A stretch of 51,351 bases of DNA from Micrococcales bacterium (GTDB lineage: Bacteria; Actinomycetota; Actinomycetes; Actinomycetales; Cellulomonadaceae): NCBI GenBank assembly GCA_009779195.1, contig WRET01000018.1, positions 1 to 51,351 of the forward strand, written 5' to 3'. Within the stretch, counting starts at the first letter, position 1, and each line of letters opens with the position of its first letter. The notes below the pieces were generated by a model, which saw only the letters and a list, made by a program, of their open reading frames with translations, made no database searches and was not told the DNA's origin. Positions 26,350 to 33,798 of the stretch are shown here, in pieces. The position numbers and the translations under genes were made by a program.

Positions 26350-28344
26350 CTATTTCGACCTGGACAGCAGCGCGTCCGCGGCTTGTGGTGACAAGATGGT
26401 GAACCGGGGCAGCACTTCTTGGGGGCCTCTGACGAGCAGGTCGACGATCTGGAGGCAGTAGGGCACGTCTGCGTAGCAGTATGTGTACGTCATGCTTCCG
26501 GTGGCTGGCACAGGGGTGTTGACGAACGCTGTGCCGCGGACGACACCGTCGACCGTCCAGTCCTCTTCGGTCTCGGTGCTCGGGTTGTTGCGGACGTAGT
26601 CGATGCCGTCTTTGGCGTTCGGGTACCGGATGATCGTCACGTAGTAGGTGCTGCCAAGCGTCGGCCATTTGCAGCCGTAGTTCTCCAGGCCGTGCCGCTT
26701 GTCGCCGAAGACGACGACCTGTGTGCAGTCGGGCTCCTCCCCAGGGGCCAGCGGGAAGGCGGCCAGCGCTCCGTCGAGGCCGGTCAGCAGCGGGTAGGCG
26801 GTCTCGACGGAGGTGGGGGTCGGCAGCCGGGGCGACGTGCTGCCCGACGTGCTGCCCGACCCGTCCGGCACCTCGCCAGGGGTTTGGCTGTCCGCGCCAG
26901 CGAGCCCGGGATCCGGTTCGCCTGTGTCCCGAGAGTTCCACCACAAGATCCCGACGACGACCAGGACGACCGCCAGCACGGCTGCGGTGACGACCGCGGC
27001 ACGTTCTGTGCGTCTGCGGCCGGGTGCGCCCGTCGCGGGCGGTCCGACCTGCGGTGCGGGGGTTGCGTACGCCTGCAGGGGCGGCACCGGGGGTACGGCA
27101 CGGTGGGGCGGGACTGCGGTGGCTGGCGGGGGAGCCGGTGCGGTGGCCGCGTGCGGTGTGGTGGCCTGGTGGGGTGTGGTGGCCTGGTGGGGAAAGGGTG
27201 TGGAGGCGGGCTGGGGTGCGGGCGTGGCGGGCGCTGGCGGCGCCGGTCGGCCGGGGTCGCCCGTGGCCACAGGGGTGCACAGCGCACCGATGGGGACGGC
27301 GAGCTTGGGGTCGCCCAGAGGTGAGGCGAGGATCCCGGTGACCTGGTGGACGGCACGTGCCAGCGCCGGGGTGTAGGCGGTGCCCCCGGTGAGGTACACG
27401 GCGGCCAGGTTGGTGGTCCCCGAGGCTCGCAGCACCCGGCCGACGAGGGCTGCTGCGCGCTGTATCGGTTCGGCGGCGAGGGTCTCGTACTCGTCGCGGG
27501 TGATGGTCACCGTGGTCTCCTGCCCGACGGCGACCGCGACCGCGATCGGGGCGGTGACGTGTTCGGACAGGTCTTGTTTCGCGCCGCGGACCGCGTCGCG
27601 CAACGCCAGGGCAGCCCCCAGGCCCTCGGGGCTGGCCAGAGTGACGGTCAGGTCGCCGTGGCCTGTGGCGTCGAGCTGGTCGGTCGTCCAGCGGTACAGC
27701 AGGTCGTCCAGGTCGTTGCCGCCGAGCCGGTCGTCGCCGTCCTGGGCGACCACGACGAGGTCTTCGCCAGGCCGGGGGTCGTCGGTGGTCTGCAAGATCG
27801 CCACGTCGCACGTCCCCCCGCCGGTGTCGACCACCGCCACGCGCGACCCTGGTGGCAGCTGGCACGGGGCCACGTGGGCGTGCAACGCCGCGACCGGCTC
27901 GGGCAGCAGCGAGATCTTCTCGGCTGCGAACCCTGCCAGGACCGCTGCTTCGGTCAGCGCCGCCAGGCGACCTGGCCCCCACTGCACAGGGTGGGTCAGC
28001 ACCACCCGGTCCGGGTCAGTACCGCCTGCGGTGCGCACTGCCCGTTCGCGCACCGCGGCCAGCACGTGAGCGGCGACCTGCGCCGGGGTGACCATCTGGT
28101 CGCCCAGCACCATCGGTTCGTGACCCAGCCGGGCCTTGGGCGAGCCGACGAACGTCTCAGGGTGGCTGCGCCGGGCGTTGAGCGCCGCCTGGCCGACCCG
28201 CCACTGCCCGTCGGTGAGCACCACCGCCGACGGCATCGTGTCCGACCCAGGGTCCAGCTTGACCTTGTCGACCCGTCCGTCCGGCCACCGGATCGCCGCG
28301 CCGGTGTTCGCCGTGCCGAAGTCGACCGCCAGCATCCAGCCCAC
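26350..28344 (-). CDS. Membrane-anchored Hsp70-like protein with extracellular domain
   Basis: This is a protein of about 664 residues in three parts. Residues 1-370 are an Hsp70/actin-fold ATPase (MLAVDFGTANTG, VAVVDTGGGTCDVAIL, AVYLTGGTAYTP). A Pro/Ala/Thr-rich linker with repeated HQATTP units leads to one membrane helix (AVVTAAVLAVVLVVVGILWW). The last 150 or so residues, outside the cell, hold four cysteines (PDCTQVVVF, YGCKWP, YTYCYADVPYCLQ). No peptide-binding domain of DnaK type is seen. Such Hsp70-like membrane proteins are common but uncharacterised in actinobacteria. I favour the GTG behind AGAGGAG; an ATG three codons later is possible. It converges on hspR and is not in the HspR operon. 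Confidence 0.85.
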   Translation of the reverse strand: MGWMLAVDFGTANTGAAIRWPDGRVDKVKLDPGSDTMPSAVVLTDGQWRVGQAALNARRSHPETFVGSPKARLGHEPMVLGDQMVTPAQVAAHVLAAVRERAVRTAGGTDPDRVVLTHPVQWGPGRLAALTEAAVLAGFAAEKISLLPEPVAALHAHVAPCQLPPGSRVAVVDTGGGTCDVAILQTTDDPRPGEDLVVVAQDGDDRLGGNDLDDLLYRWTTDQLDATGHGDLTVTLASPEGLGAALALRDAVRGAKQDLSEHVTAPIAVAVAVGQETTVTITRDEYETLAAEPIQRAAALVGRVLRASGTTNLAAVYLTGGTAYTPALARAVHQVTGILASPLGDPKLAVPIGALCTPVATGDPGRPAPPAPATPAPQPASTPFPHQATTPHQATTPHAATAPAPPPATAVPPHRAVPPVPPLQAYATPAPQVGPPATGAPGRRRTERAAVVTAAVLAVVLVVVGILWWNSRDTGEPDPGLAGADSQTPGEVPDGSGSTSGSTSPRLPTPTSVETAYPLLTGLDGALAAFPLAPGEEPDCTQVVVFGDKRHGLENYGCKWPTLGSTYYVTIIRYPNAKDGIDYVRNNPSTETEEDWTVDGVVRGTAFVNTPVPATGSMTYTYCYADVPYCLQIVDLLVRGPQEVLPRFTILSPQAADALLSRSK

Positions 28345-28485
28345 AGCGGCTCCTCTTTTTCCAGGACAACCCCCGAGGGACATTCTGCCCTATATGCCCG
28401 CCCCGGTGTGGGGTGCGTCTGGGCATGTTTGGCGACCCAGACGGGGTCAGTGTCGTTGCCGTGCTCGTGCGCGCCTTGTCAGGCG

Positions 28486-28737
28486 TCAGCCTTCCGCGGC
28501 CAGCCGGACCACCTCGTCCGCGCTCAGGCCGGTGATCGTCGTGACCTGGTCGACTGGCAGACCCATCCGCAGCGCGTTGCGGGCGGTAGTCACGGCACGT
28601 GTCTGGCTGCCTTCTTCGCGGGCGTCGCGTTCGCGCGAGCGTGAGTCCCACAGCCACTTCTCGTGGGCGACGAGCTCGTAGTACGCCGCGTCGCTCGTCG
28701 GGTGCGGTGCTGGAAGGATCCCGTGCTGGTCAGCCAT
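28486..28737 (-). pseudogene. Duplicated C-terminal fragment of the Rpn nuclease gene
   Basis: This 83-codon frame repeats the last third of the gene upstream: AAYYELVAHEKWLWDSRSRE, ARNALRMGLPVDQV and TITGLSADEV occur in both. It has one REEG unit where the intact gene has four. Its ATG overlaps the intact gene's stop by eight bases, and the first 15 residues are new. It lacks the nuclease domain, so it is a partial tandem duplicate; a short product remains possible because the frame is open. Confidence 0.8.
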
Positions 28738-29629
28738 CTGAGGCCAGCCGGGTCACCTCGTCCGCGCTCAGGCCGGTGATCGTCGCGACCTGGTCGACTG
28801 GCAGACCCATCCGCAGCGCGTTGCGGGCGGTAGACACGGCACGTGTCTGGCTGCCCTCTTCGCGTCCCTCTTCGCGTCCCTCTTCGCGTCCTTCTTCGCG
28901 GGCGTCGCGTTCGCGCGAGCGTGAGTCCCACAGCCACTTCTCGTGGGCGACGAGCTCGTAGTACGCCGCGTCGTCGGCGTTGTACTGGCGCACCAGGTCC
29001 GCGGCCTGGGCGATCGTCGGGTCCGACTGGGACACCATGGTCATCTCCCTCTCAGTACGGGCGCCGAGGAAACGCAACCACCGCACCGCCCGGGTGTCCT
29101 CGAGGGCCCACCTGGCCGTGGGCAGCTCCAGGACGTGCACCCCTCCGGGGTCGAACACCGGAGCGAAGCACCGGCCGTGGTGGTGGTCGTGGGCGACCGT
29201 ACTGTGATGGTACTCCCCGAAGTGGTCTGCGACCACGAAATCGGTGATCACGACGCTGGTCACAGGTTTGACCGAGCCGAAGTCGCCACCGCGGACCGTC
29301 TGGTCGCCGAAGGCCCGGGCCGTGTAGGACCACACCCTCTGGAACAGGTCGGACGTGCGCCGTTGCTGCATCTCCACGTCGAACAGGCCGGTATGGCTCT
29401 CGGCGTAGACGTCAAGGACGGCTTCTTTCGCGCCGTCGCGCTGCCCAGGGATGTGGGGGTTCAAGATCGTCAGGGCCTCAGTCTGGCCTGGGGGCAGCGT
29501 GAGCGTGGTGCCCAGCAGGTCCGTAAGCAGGCCGGTGCTTGCGTGGGCGCCGAAGACCCACCGGAACAGCAGGTCAGTGGCAGGCGGGAAGAACCGGCGG
29601 GTTGGTCTGCCGGGCACGATGATCGTCAT
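28730..29629 (-). CDS. Rpn family recombination-promoting nuclease
   Basis: This protein of about 299 residues is from the Rpn/PD-(D/E)XK 'putative transposase' family. The N-terminal block (FFPPATDLLFRWVFGAHAST, then LLTDLLG and LTILNPHIPGQRDGAKEAVLDVYAES) is diagnostic. The nuclease acids include the D of VLDVYAES and E and Q in VEMQQR. A charged tail holds four REEG repeats encoded by 12-bp units, then a short helical domain (LPVDQVATITGLSADEV). Rpn proteins cut DNA and some act in phage defence. The ATG used gives the family start; the frame is open 21 codons further upstream. Confidence 0.9.
   Translation of the reverse strand: MTIIVPGRPTRRFFPPATDLLFRWVFGAHASTGLLTDLLGTTLTLPPGQTEALTILNPHIPGQRDGAKEAVLDVYAESHTGLFDVEMQQRRTSDLFQRVWSYTARAFGDQTVRGGDFGSVKPVTSVVITDFVVADHFGEYHHSTVAHDHHHGRCFAPVFDPGGVHVLELPTARWALEDTRAVRWLRFLGARTEREMTMVSQSDPTIAQAADLVRQYNADDAAYYELVAHEKWLWDSRSRERDAREEGREEGREEGREEGSQTRAVSTARNALRMGLPVDQVATITGLSADEVTRLASDG
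28854..28901. repeat. 12-bp tandem repeat inside the Rpn gene (4 units)
   Basis: Three exact units of CCCTCTTCGCGT and a fourth variant, CCTTCTTCGCGG, encode REEG on the minus strand. The duplicated fragment downstream has a single unit, so unit number has changed without breaking the frame. Confidence 0.9.
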
Positions 29630-29735
29630 ACCAGCGAGCCTGGCAGCCCCAGACACCACCGCCGGGCACCTGTCGGCCGACCTGTGCACCACCGTAGGCT
29701 GTGGACGGTTCGCGTAGAGTCCGACTGTTCAGGGG

Positions 29736-29902
29736 CCTAGTGGGGCGTAATCGATATGCCTTGACAGATGTGGTGCTGGGCGGGATGCAGCGCAAGGAGG
29801 AGGAGGAGAGTCGCAGCAGCGCTGCGGCCGACGATCGACAACGCCGCGCGGCGCCCGCCCGGTGCCGCAGGTGTTAAGGCATATCGACTACGCCCCACTA
29901 GG
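29736..29902. mobile_element. MITE-like element with 27-bp terminal inverted repeats
   Basis: The ends at 29736-29762 and 29876-29902 are inverted copies matching at 26 of 27 positions, beginning CCTAGTGGGGCGTA. The 113-bp interior has no open frame of note and contains a GGAGGAGGAGGAGAG purine run. No target duplication is obvious. It sits between an FtsH-like gene's 3' end and the Rpn gene's 5' side. Confidence 0.65.
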
Positions 29903-29911
29903 GCTGGTGGG

Positions 29912-31663
29912 TCAGGAGCTGACTGGCAGGCGGGCGGCGCCGTGGAGAACTTCGGTGATCTCGGGGCCTACGAGCTCGTGACGTTCCAGGAGGGCGTCGC
30001 GGAGGGCTTCGACGAGGTGGCGGTTCTCGGCGAGCAGGACGCGGACGGTGTCGCGGGCTTCGGTGAGGATGCCTTCGAGGCGTTCGCGGGCGGCGGCGTC
30101 GTTGACGACAGCATCGACGATGTCTTTGCCGGTGGCGGCCAGGCAGACCAGGGAACCGGTCATACCGGCGGCGCCGACCATCTGGGCGGCGACACGTGTG
30201 GCGGCCGCCAGGTCGGAGGACGGGCCGGTGCTCGTGTCGCCGAAGAACAGCTCTTCGGCGCACCAGCCGCCCATGGAGATCTCGATGAGGGCGCGCAGCT
30301 CGGCCGACGAGCGGGTGTACACGTCTTCGGCGTCGTCGTGGGCGAGCAGACCCAGGGCAGAGCCGCGTTTGACGATCGTGACGACCTCCAGAACCCGTTG
30401 CGGGGCGACCAGGTGCGCGACGACAGCGTGCCCGGCCTCGTGGGTGGCGATGAGCTCTTGCTCGGCGCGGGTGTAGGTCACTGGTTGGCCCAGGCCCACC
30501 ATCTCGGTGATACGGGCTTTCTCCACATCGGTGAAGCTCATGGCGTCGGCGCCGCGGCGCATGGCGTTGACCAGCGCCTCGTCGAGGACGTGCTCGATCA
30601 TCACCGGTGTCCAGCCGTTCGTCGCAGCGGCGACGCGGTCGCGCACGGCGGGGTCGTCGAGCTCGGCTTCGTGGGTGCGGCGGGCCAGGAAGTGGTCCAC
30701 GAGGGCACGGCGGCCGTGCACGTCAGGGGAGGGGAAGGCCAGGCGGCGGTCGAAGCGGCCCGGGCGCAGCAGGGCAGGGTCCAACGCGTCGGCGCGGTTG
30801 GTCGCGGCGATGAGCAGCAGCGGCGCCCTGGCCGGGCGGCGCATGGGGATCTGCCGGGTCGCGGGCAGCAGGAGGTTGACGGCCGCGTACACACGGTTGA
30901 GGAGCTTGTCGGTGCCCAGCGGTTCGTCGAACGACTGCATCTGCACGAGCAGTTCGTTGAGCACCCCGCCGGTGCCTTCAGAGACTGCCCGTTCGGTGCG
31001 GCTGGAGGTCTCGGCACGCGACACGGGCATGAACCCGCGGGACATGGCGATAGCGTCGATCTCCTCGATAAAACCGATAGCCCCGCCTTCTTTGGCAGCG
31101 GCGGTGCGCAGGGCCTTGAAGTACGAGCGGATCTTGCGGGCCGTCGCCCCGTAGTACATGGACTGGAACGACGTGGCCGACACGAACAAGAACGGCACAC
31201 CAGCCTCGGCGGCCATGGCTTTGGCGGTGAGGGTTTTTCCGGTGCCGGGGGGGCCTTCGAACAGCAGGCCGCGGCGGGGGCGTCCGCCCGTGCGGTCGGC
31301 GAAGGTGCGGTGAGCCCAGAACAGGTCCAGGGAGCGGCGCACGTCTTCGACGATGGGGTCGATACCGATGACCTCGTCCAGGCGCACGTCCACCTGCTCG
31401 GGCCGGTACACCAGGTGCGGGGAGCGTGCCGAGCCGACCTGTGTGCCCACGATGATCAACAACAACGCGGCGAAGAAGACGATCGGCACGACGATCATGG
31501 AGTCGACCTGAGGCAGCGCAGGCAGCACTGGCTCACGCAGGACCCCGCGGACGATCATCCATCCCTCGACCACCAGGACTGCCACCAGCAGCCGCACGAC
31601 ACGGCGCCGACGGGCGGCTTCACGGTCGCGGGCGATGTCGTGGTCGGGTGTGGTTCTGGCCAC
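29912..31663 (-). CDS. FtsH-like membrane AAA ATPase/M41 metallopeptidase
   Basis: This 583-residue protein has two N-terminal membrane segments (about 22-40 and 56-74), an AAA module and an M41 peptidase domain. Walker A is GPPGTGKT at 137-144; Walker B reads GFIEEID at 197-203, with Glu where FtsH has Asp; the arginine-finger motif RPGRFDRR is at 300-307. The zinc site is HEAGH at 408-412, with a third acidic ligand in SSDLAAATRVA. It is too divergent to be the housekeeping FtsH, so it is probably an accessory membrane protease. The GTG start follows GAGAGG. The preceding 120 bases hold nothing recognisable. Confidence 0.87.
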   Translation of the reverse strand: MARTTPDHDIARDREAARRRRVVRLLVAVLVVEGWMIVRGVLREPVLPALPQVDSMIVVPIVFFAALLLIIVGTQVGSARSPHLVYRPEQVDVRLDEVIGIDPIVEDVRRSLDLFWAHRTFADRTGGRPRRGLLFEGPPGTGKTLTAKAMAAEAGVPFLFVSATSFQSMYYGATARKIRSYFKALRTAAAKEGGAIGFIEEIDAIAMSRGFMPVSRAETSSRTERAVSEGTGGVLNELLVQMQSFDEPLGTDKLLNRVYAAVNLLLPATRQIPMRRPARAPLLLIAATNRADALDPALLRPGRFDRRLAFPSPDVHGRRALVDHFLARRTHEAELDDPAVRDRVAAATNGWTPVMIEHVLDEALVNAMRRGADAMSFTDVEKARITEMVGLGQPVTYTRAEQELIATHEAGHAVVAHLVAPQRVLEVVTIVKRGSALGLLAHDDAEDVYTRSSAELRALIEISMGGWCAEELFFGDTSTGPSSDLAAATRVAAQMVGAAGMTGSLVCLAATGKDIVDAVVNDAAARERLEGILTEARDTVRVLLAENRHLVEALRDALLERHELVGPEITEVLHGAARLPVSS

Positions 31664-31783
31664 GGTTGCACCTCTCGTCGCGTCACTGCTTCACAACGAT
31701 GGTCACCCCCAGGGGCAAACCGGACAAGCCAGACCATTCCGGCTCACTCGAACAGCCCTGATAGTTTTTGTGCCCGGGATGTG

Positions 31784-32251
31784 TCAGCGGCCCCAGGAAG
31801 GGCGGGGCAGGTAAAGGGGACGCAGGCGCAGGACCGGGATGCCGTACCAAGGGCTCGACAGGTCAGCGTCGTCGGTGACGATGAGGGTGGCGTCCACCTC
31901 TAGGGCCAGGTCCATGATCATGGCCTTGGGGTGGGGCGGGTCGTACCTGTGGCCCGGCGGGTCGACGACGCGTCCGCCGGACGCTTTGACGACGTCCAGG
32001 ACGGCGGTGACCGCAGCTTTGGTGTTCGCGGCGTTGACACCCAGACGGCGTAATGCGTTTGAGACGCTGGACAGGATGCGCGGAGAGATCATCACCCGCA
32101 TGCCGGAAGCGTCGAAGGCCATCGACAGGCAATCGGCGTCGGGGTTGGCGCTGGCGGTCAAGGATGACAGGCGGGTCCAGTCGCTGTCCGGCCCGACGAG
32201 CGCATTGACATAGACATCGGTGTCGAAGACGACGGCGGGACGCTCACGCAT
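31784..32251 (-). CDS. PIN-domain toxin (PIN_3 type)
   Basis: This 155-residue PIN protein is the likely ribonuclease of a toxin-antitoxin pair. The acidic set is complete: D10 and D12 in VVFDTDVYVNAL, D in KAMIMDLALEVDA, and D in LIVTDDADLSS. Unlike the toxins at 523 and 4417, the last motif keeps Asp. The start lies inside the end of the antitoxin gene, giving an overlap of eight bases. It resembles the COG1569/PIN_3 branch more than classical VapC. Confidence 0.85.
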   Translation of the reverse strand: MRERPAVVFDTDVYVNALVGPDSDWTRLSSLTASANPDADCLSMAFDASGMRVMISPRILSSVSNALRRLGVNAANTKAAVTAVLDVVKASGGRVVDPPGHRYDPPHPKAMIMDLALEVDATLIVTDDADLSSPWYGIPVLRLRPLYLPRPSWGR

Positions 32252-32486
32252 CGTCGGCCAGCCGCAGCACCTCGGCGACCTCGTCTCTGTCGACCACGCG
32301 TCCGCGCAAGTCAGAGCGGATATCTTCTTGGAGGTCGCACATCCGCTCGGCAAACAGGTCGTGGCGCATACGCCGTATTGCCTCGTGCAAGAACGCGTCG
32401 CGGTCGCCCCCGAACTGCGCCACCAGCTCGTCCAGCGCCTGAAGGTCCCCGATGTCCACGGTGAACCCGATCGGCTTGGTGGCCAT
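32244..32486 (-). CDS. Ribbon-helix-helix antitoxin
   Basis: This 80-residue protein has an RHH-like start (KPIGFTVDIGDLQALDELVA, then DRDAFLHEAIRRMRHDL) and a charged C-terminal tail (EDIRSDLRGRVVDRDEVAEV) for toxin binding. The ATG is preceded by GGAGG with a five-base gap, so unlike the other toxin-antitoxin loci here it uses a Shine-Dalgarno. The reading frame stays open upstream into a nucleotidyltransferase remnant. It overlaps the toxin gene. Confidence 0.82.
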   Translation of the reverse strand: MATKPIGFTVDIGDLQALDELVAQFGGDRDAFLHEAIRRMRHDLFAERMCDLQEDIRSDLRGRVVDRDEVAEVLRLADDA

Positions 32487-32577
32487 CGTCGCCTCCGTCC
32501 ACGCAGGGCACAGGCGAACTGTATCCGGCTTCTGGCCACGCTTCCAGAGCTTCTCCAGAAAACCCATCGACAGGACA

Positions 32578-32640
32578 TTGATGTCGGCGATGAAGCCGTC
32601 GCGGGAGCGTCGGGCGGGCGCGACGGCGGTGTTGCTTCGC
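32578..32640 (-). pseudogene. Remnant of a nucleotidyltransferase C-terminus
   Basis: The 24 bases at 32578-32601 match 33200-33223, inside the intact nucleotidyltransferase gene, at 23 positions. Both encode DGFIADI in the same frame. Similarity fades on both sides. It lies between the HEPN gene and the RHH antitoxin, as if left by a second HEPN/nucleotidyltransferase pair. Confidence 0.55.
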
Positions 32641-32681
32641 ACCCGATGCGTTGGAAGGTGCCGGTGACGGACTCCAGAGCG

Positions 32682-33167
32682 CTAGCGGAAAACCCCCATG
32701 TGGGTCGTCAGGCGCTCGACTGCCGGAAGCAGGGCTTCAGTCAGCTCGAGCGCTTCGTGGACCTCATCGACGGTGATGTCCGTGTCGCCAGGGCTGGGGT
32801 ATTCCGTCGAGTGGCGCAGGAGGCGCAGGGTACGGAACTTGCGTCCGACTGCTGGGCCCAGCTGGGCGGCGATGGCCTCTTCGACGGTGAGGTGGGAACC
32901 GTCGGCGCGCGGTCGCAAGCCCTGGTGCTCCAAGAGGGCTGTCAACGCGAGACGGGCCGCGTCGTAGGCGCTGGTCAACGCAGGCATGGGGAAGCGGTCG
33001 GCGTGCTCGCGAGCGGCGTCGAGGTGCTGGCGTGCGTGGTGCAGCTGGCGCGCGGCAAGTTCCGTGTCGGGTACCACCTGGTCGAGACGGCGTTCGTCAA
33101 CCAGACGGCGGACGACGAGCGCGCCGGTGGTCCAAGGGGCACCCGGTGCGGGGGTGTCATTGGTCAT
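32682..33167 (-). CDS. HEPN-domain toxin-like protein
   Basis: This is an all-helical protein of 161 residues encoded directly after a nucleotidyltransferase, the usual layout of HEPN/MNT toxin-antitoxin systems. The central region (ARQLHHARQHLDAAREHADR, then LTSAYDAARLALTALLEHQG) has the HEPN four-helix pattern. The typical RxxxxH RNase motif is not evident; the nearest is RHSTEY after RLL, so activity is uncertain. It overlaps the nucleotidyltransferase gene by 11 bases. Confidence 0.78.
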   Translation of the reverse strand: MTNDTPAPGAPWTTGALVVRRLVDERRLDQVVPDTELAARQLHHARQHLDAAREHADRFPMPALTSAYDAARLALTALLEHQGLRPRADGSHLTVEEAIAAQLGPAVGRKFRTLRLLRHSTEYPSPGDTDITVDEVHEALELTEALLPAVERLTTHMGVFR

Positions 33168-33741
33168 GAAGAGGTTCCAAGGTCAGGTAGGGCTTGGACT
33201 TGATGTCTGCGATGAAGCCGTCGGAGGCATCGGCCCAGCGTTGGGTGACCACGACGGTGACGTTGACCTCGCGGCCGATACGTTCGGAGGCGGTGATGGC
33301 GCGGTCGATGGCGGCCAGGCGAGAGGCGGTGCCGACCACCAAGACGTCGAGATCGCCAGGAAACCCGCCAGGCTGGCCGCAGATCCTGGCTGCCCAGGAG
33401 CCGAAGATGATGAGGTGTTCGACGCCATCGAGGTCGGCGAACGCCTCGCGGACCGCTTGGGCCGGACCGTAGGTGGCTGCGACGATCTGGGTGAGCGGTT
33501 CGCGCAAGGGGTAGGCAGGGTCTGCTTTGACCAACCGGGCGGGACCGACCTTGCGTGAGGTGACCACCCCGGCGGTCTCGAGGCGTCCGACTTCTCGCTG
33601 GACAGTGGTCAGCGGGGTGTCGGCGCCTGCTGCGACGTCGGTCAGGGGGCGCTCGTCTCCGTCCAGCAGGATCGCCGCAAGGATGCGGCCCTGGGCGTCG
33701 GAGCGGAAGAACGGGGCAACCGCTGGGGGAACACTTCTCAT
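33157..33741 (-). CDS. Winged-helix/nucleotidyltransferase fusion (MNT-type antitoxin)
   Basis: This 194-residue protein joins a winged helix (13-70: GRILAAILLDGDERPLTDVA, then TTVQREVGRLETAGVV) to a minimal nucleotidyltransferase with GS-x-DxD signature: IIFGSWAAR and GDLDVLVVG. MNT antitoxins neutralise HEPN toxins by AMPylation, and the winged helix should bind the promoter palindrome for autorepression. It overlaps the HEPN gene and is the first gene of the unit. The mRNA is probably leaderless. Confidence 0.85.
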   Translation of the reverse strand: MRSVPPAVAPFFRSDAQGRILAAILLDGDERPLTDVAAGADTPLTTVQREVGRLETAGVVTSRKVGPARLVKADPAYPLREPLTQIVAATYGPAQAVREAFADLDGVEHLIIFGSWAARICGQPGGFPGDLDVLVVGTASRLAAIDRAITASERIGREVNVTVVVTQRWADASDGFIADIKSKPYLTLEPLHDQ

Positions 33742-33763
33742 AGATGGATGTTAGCAACCATCT
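33742..33763 (-). promoter_or_regulatory. HEPN/MNT promoter and palindromic operator
   Basis: AGATGG and CCATCT are perfect inverted half-sites separated by ten bases, directly against the start codon. On the minus strand TAACAT (33748-33753) is a TANNNT -10 hexamer ending six bases before the ATG, as in the two PIN loci at 1 and 4 kb. Confidence 0.6.
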
Positions 33764-33798
33764 AAGGCAAATAACAGTGGGGGCGGCTGGTGGTGCGC

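Noticed and set aside
28854-28901. Regular 12-bp repeats as a possible CRISPR array
   Set aside because: There are no spacers; the repeats are contiguous codons for REEG inside the Rpn gene.
29768-31903. Long plus-strand open frame of about 711 codons
   Set aside because: It runs antisense through the FtsH-like gene, whose motifs are clear on the other strand, and its Gly/His/Val-rich composition is typical of shadow frames.
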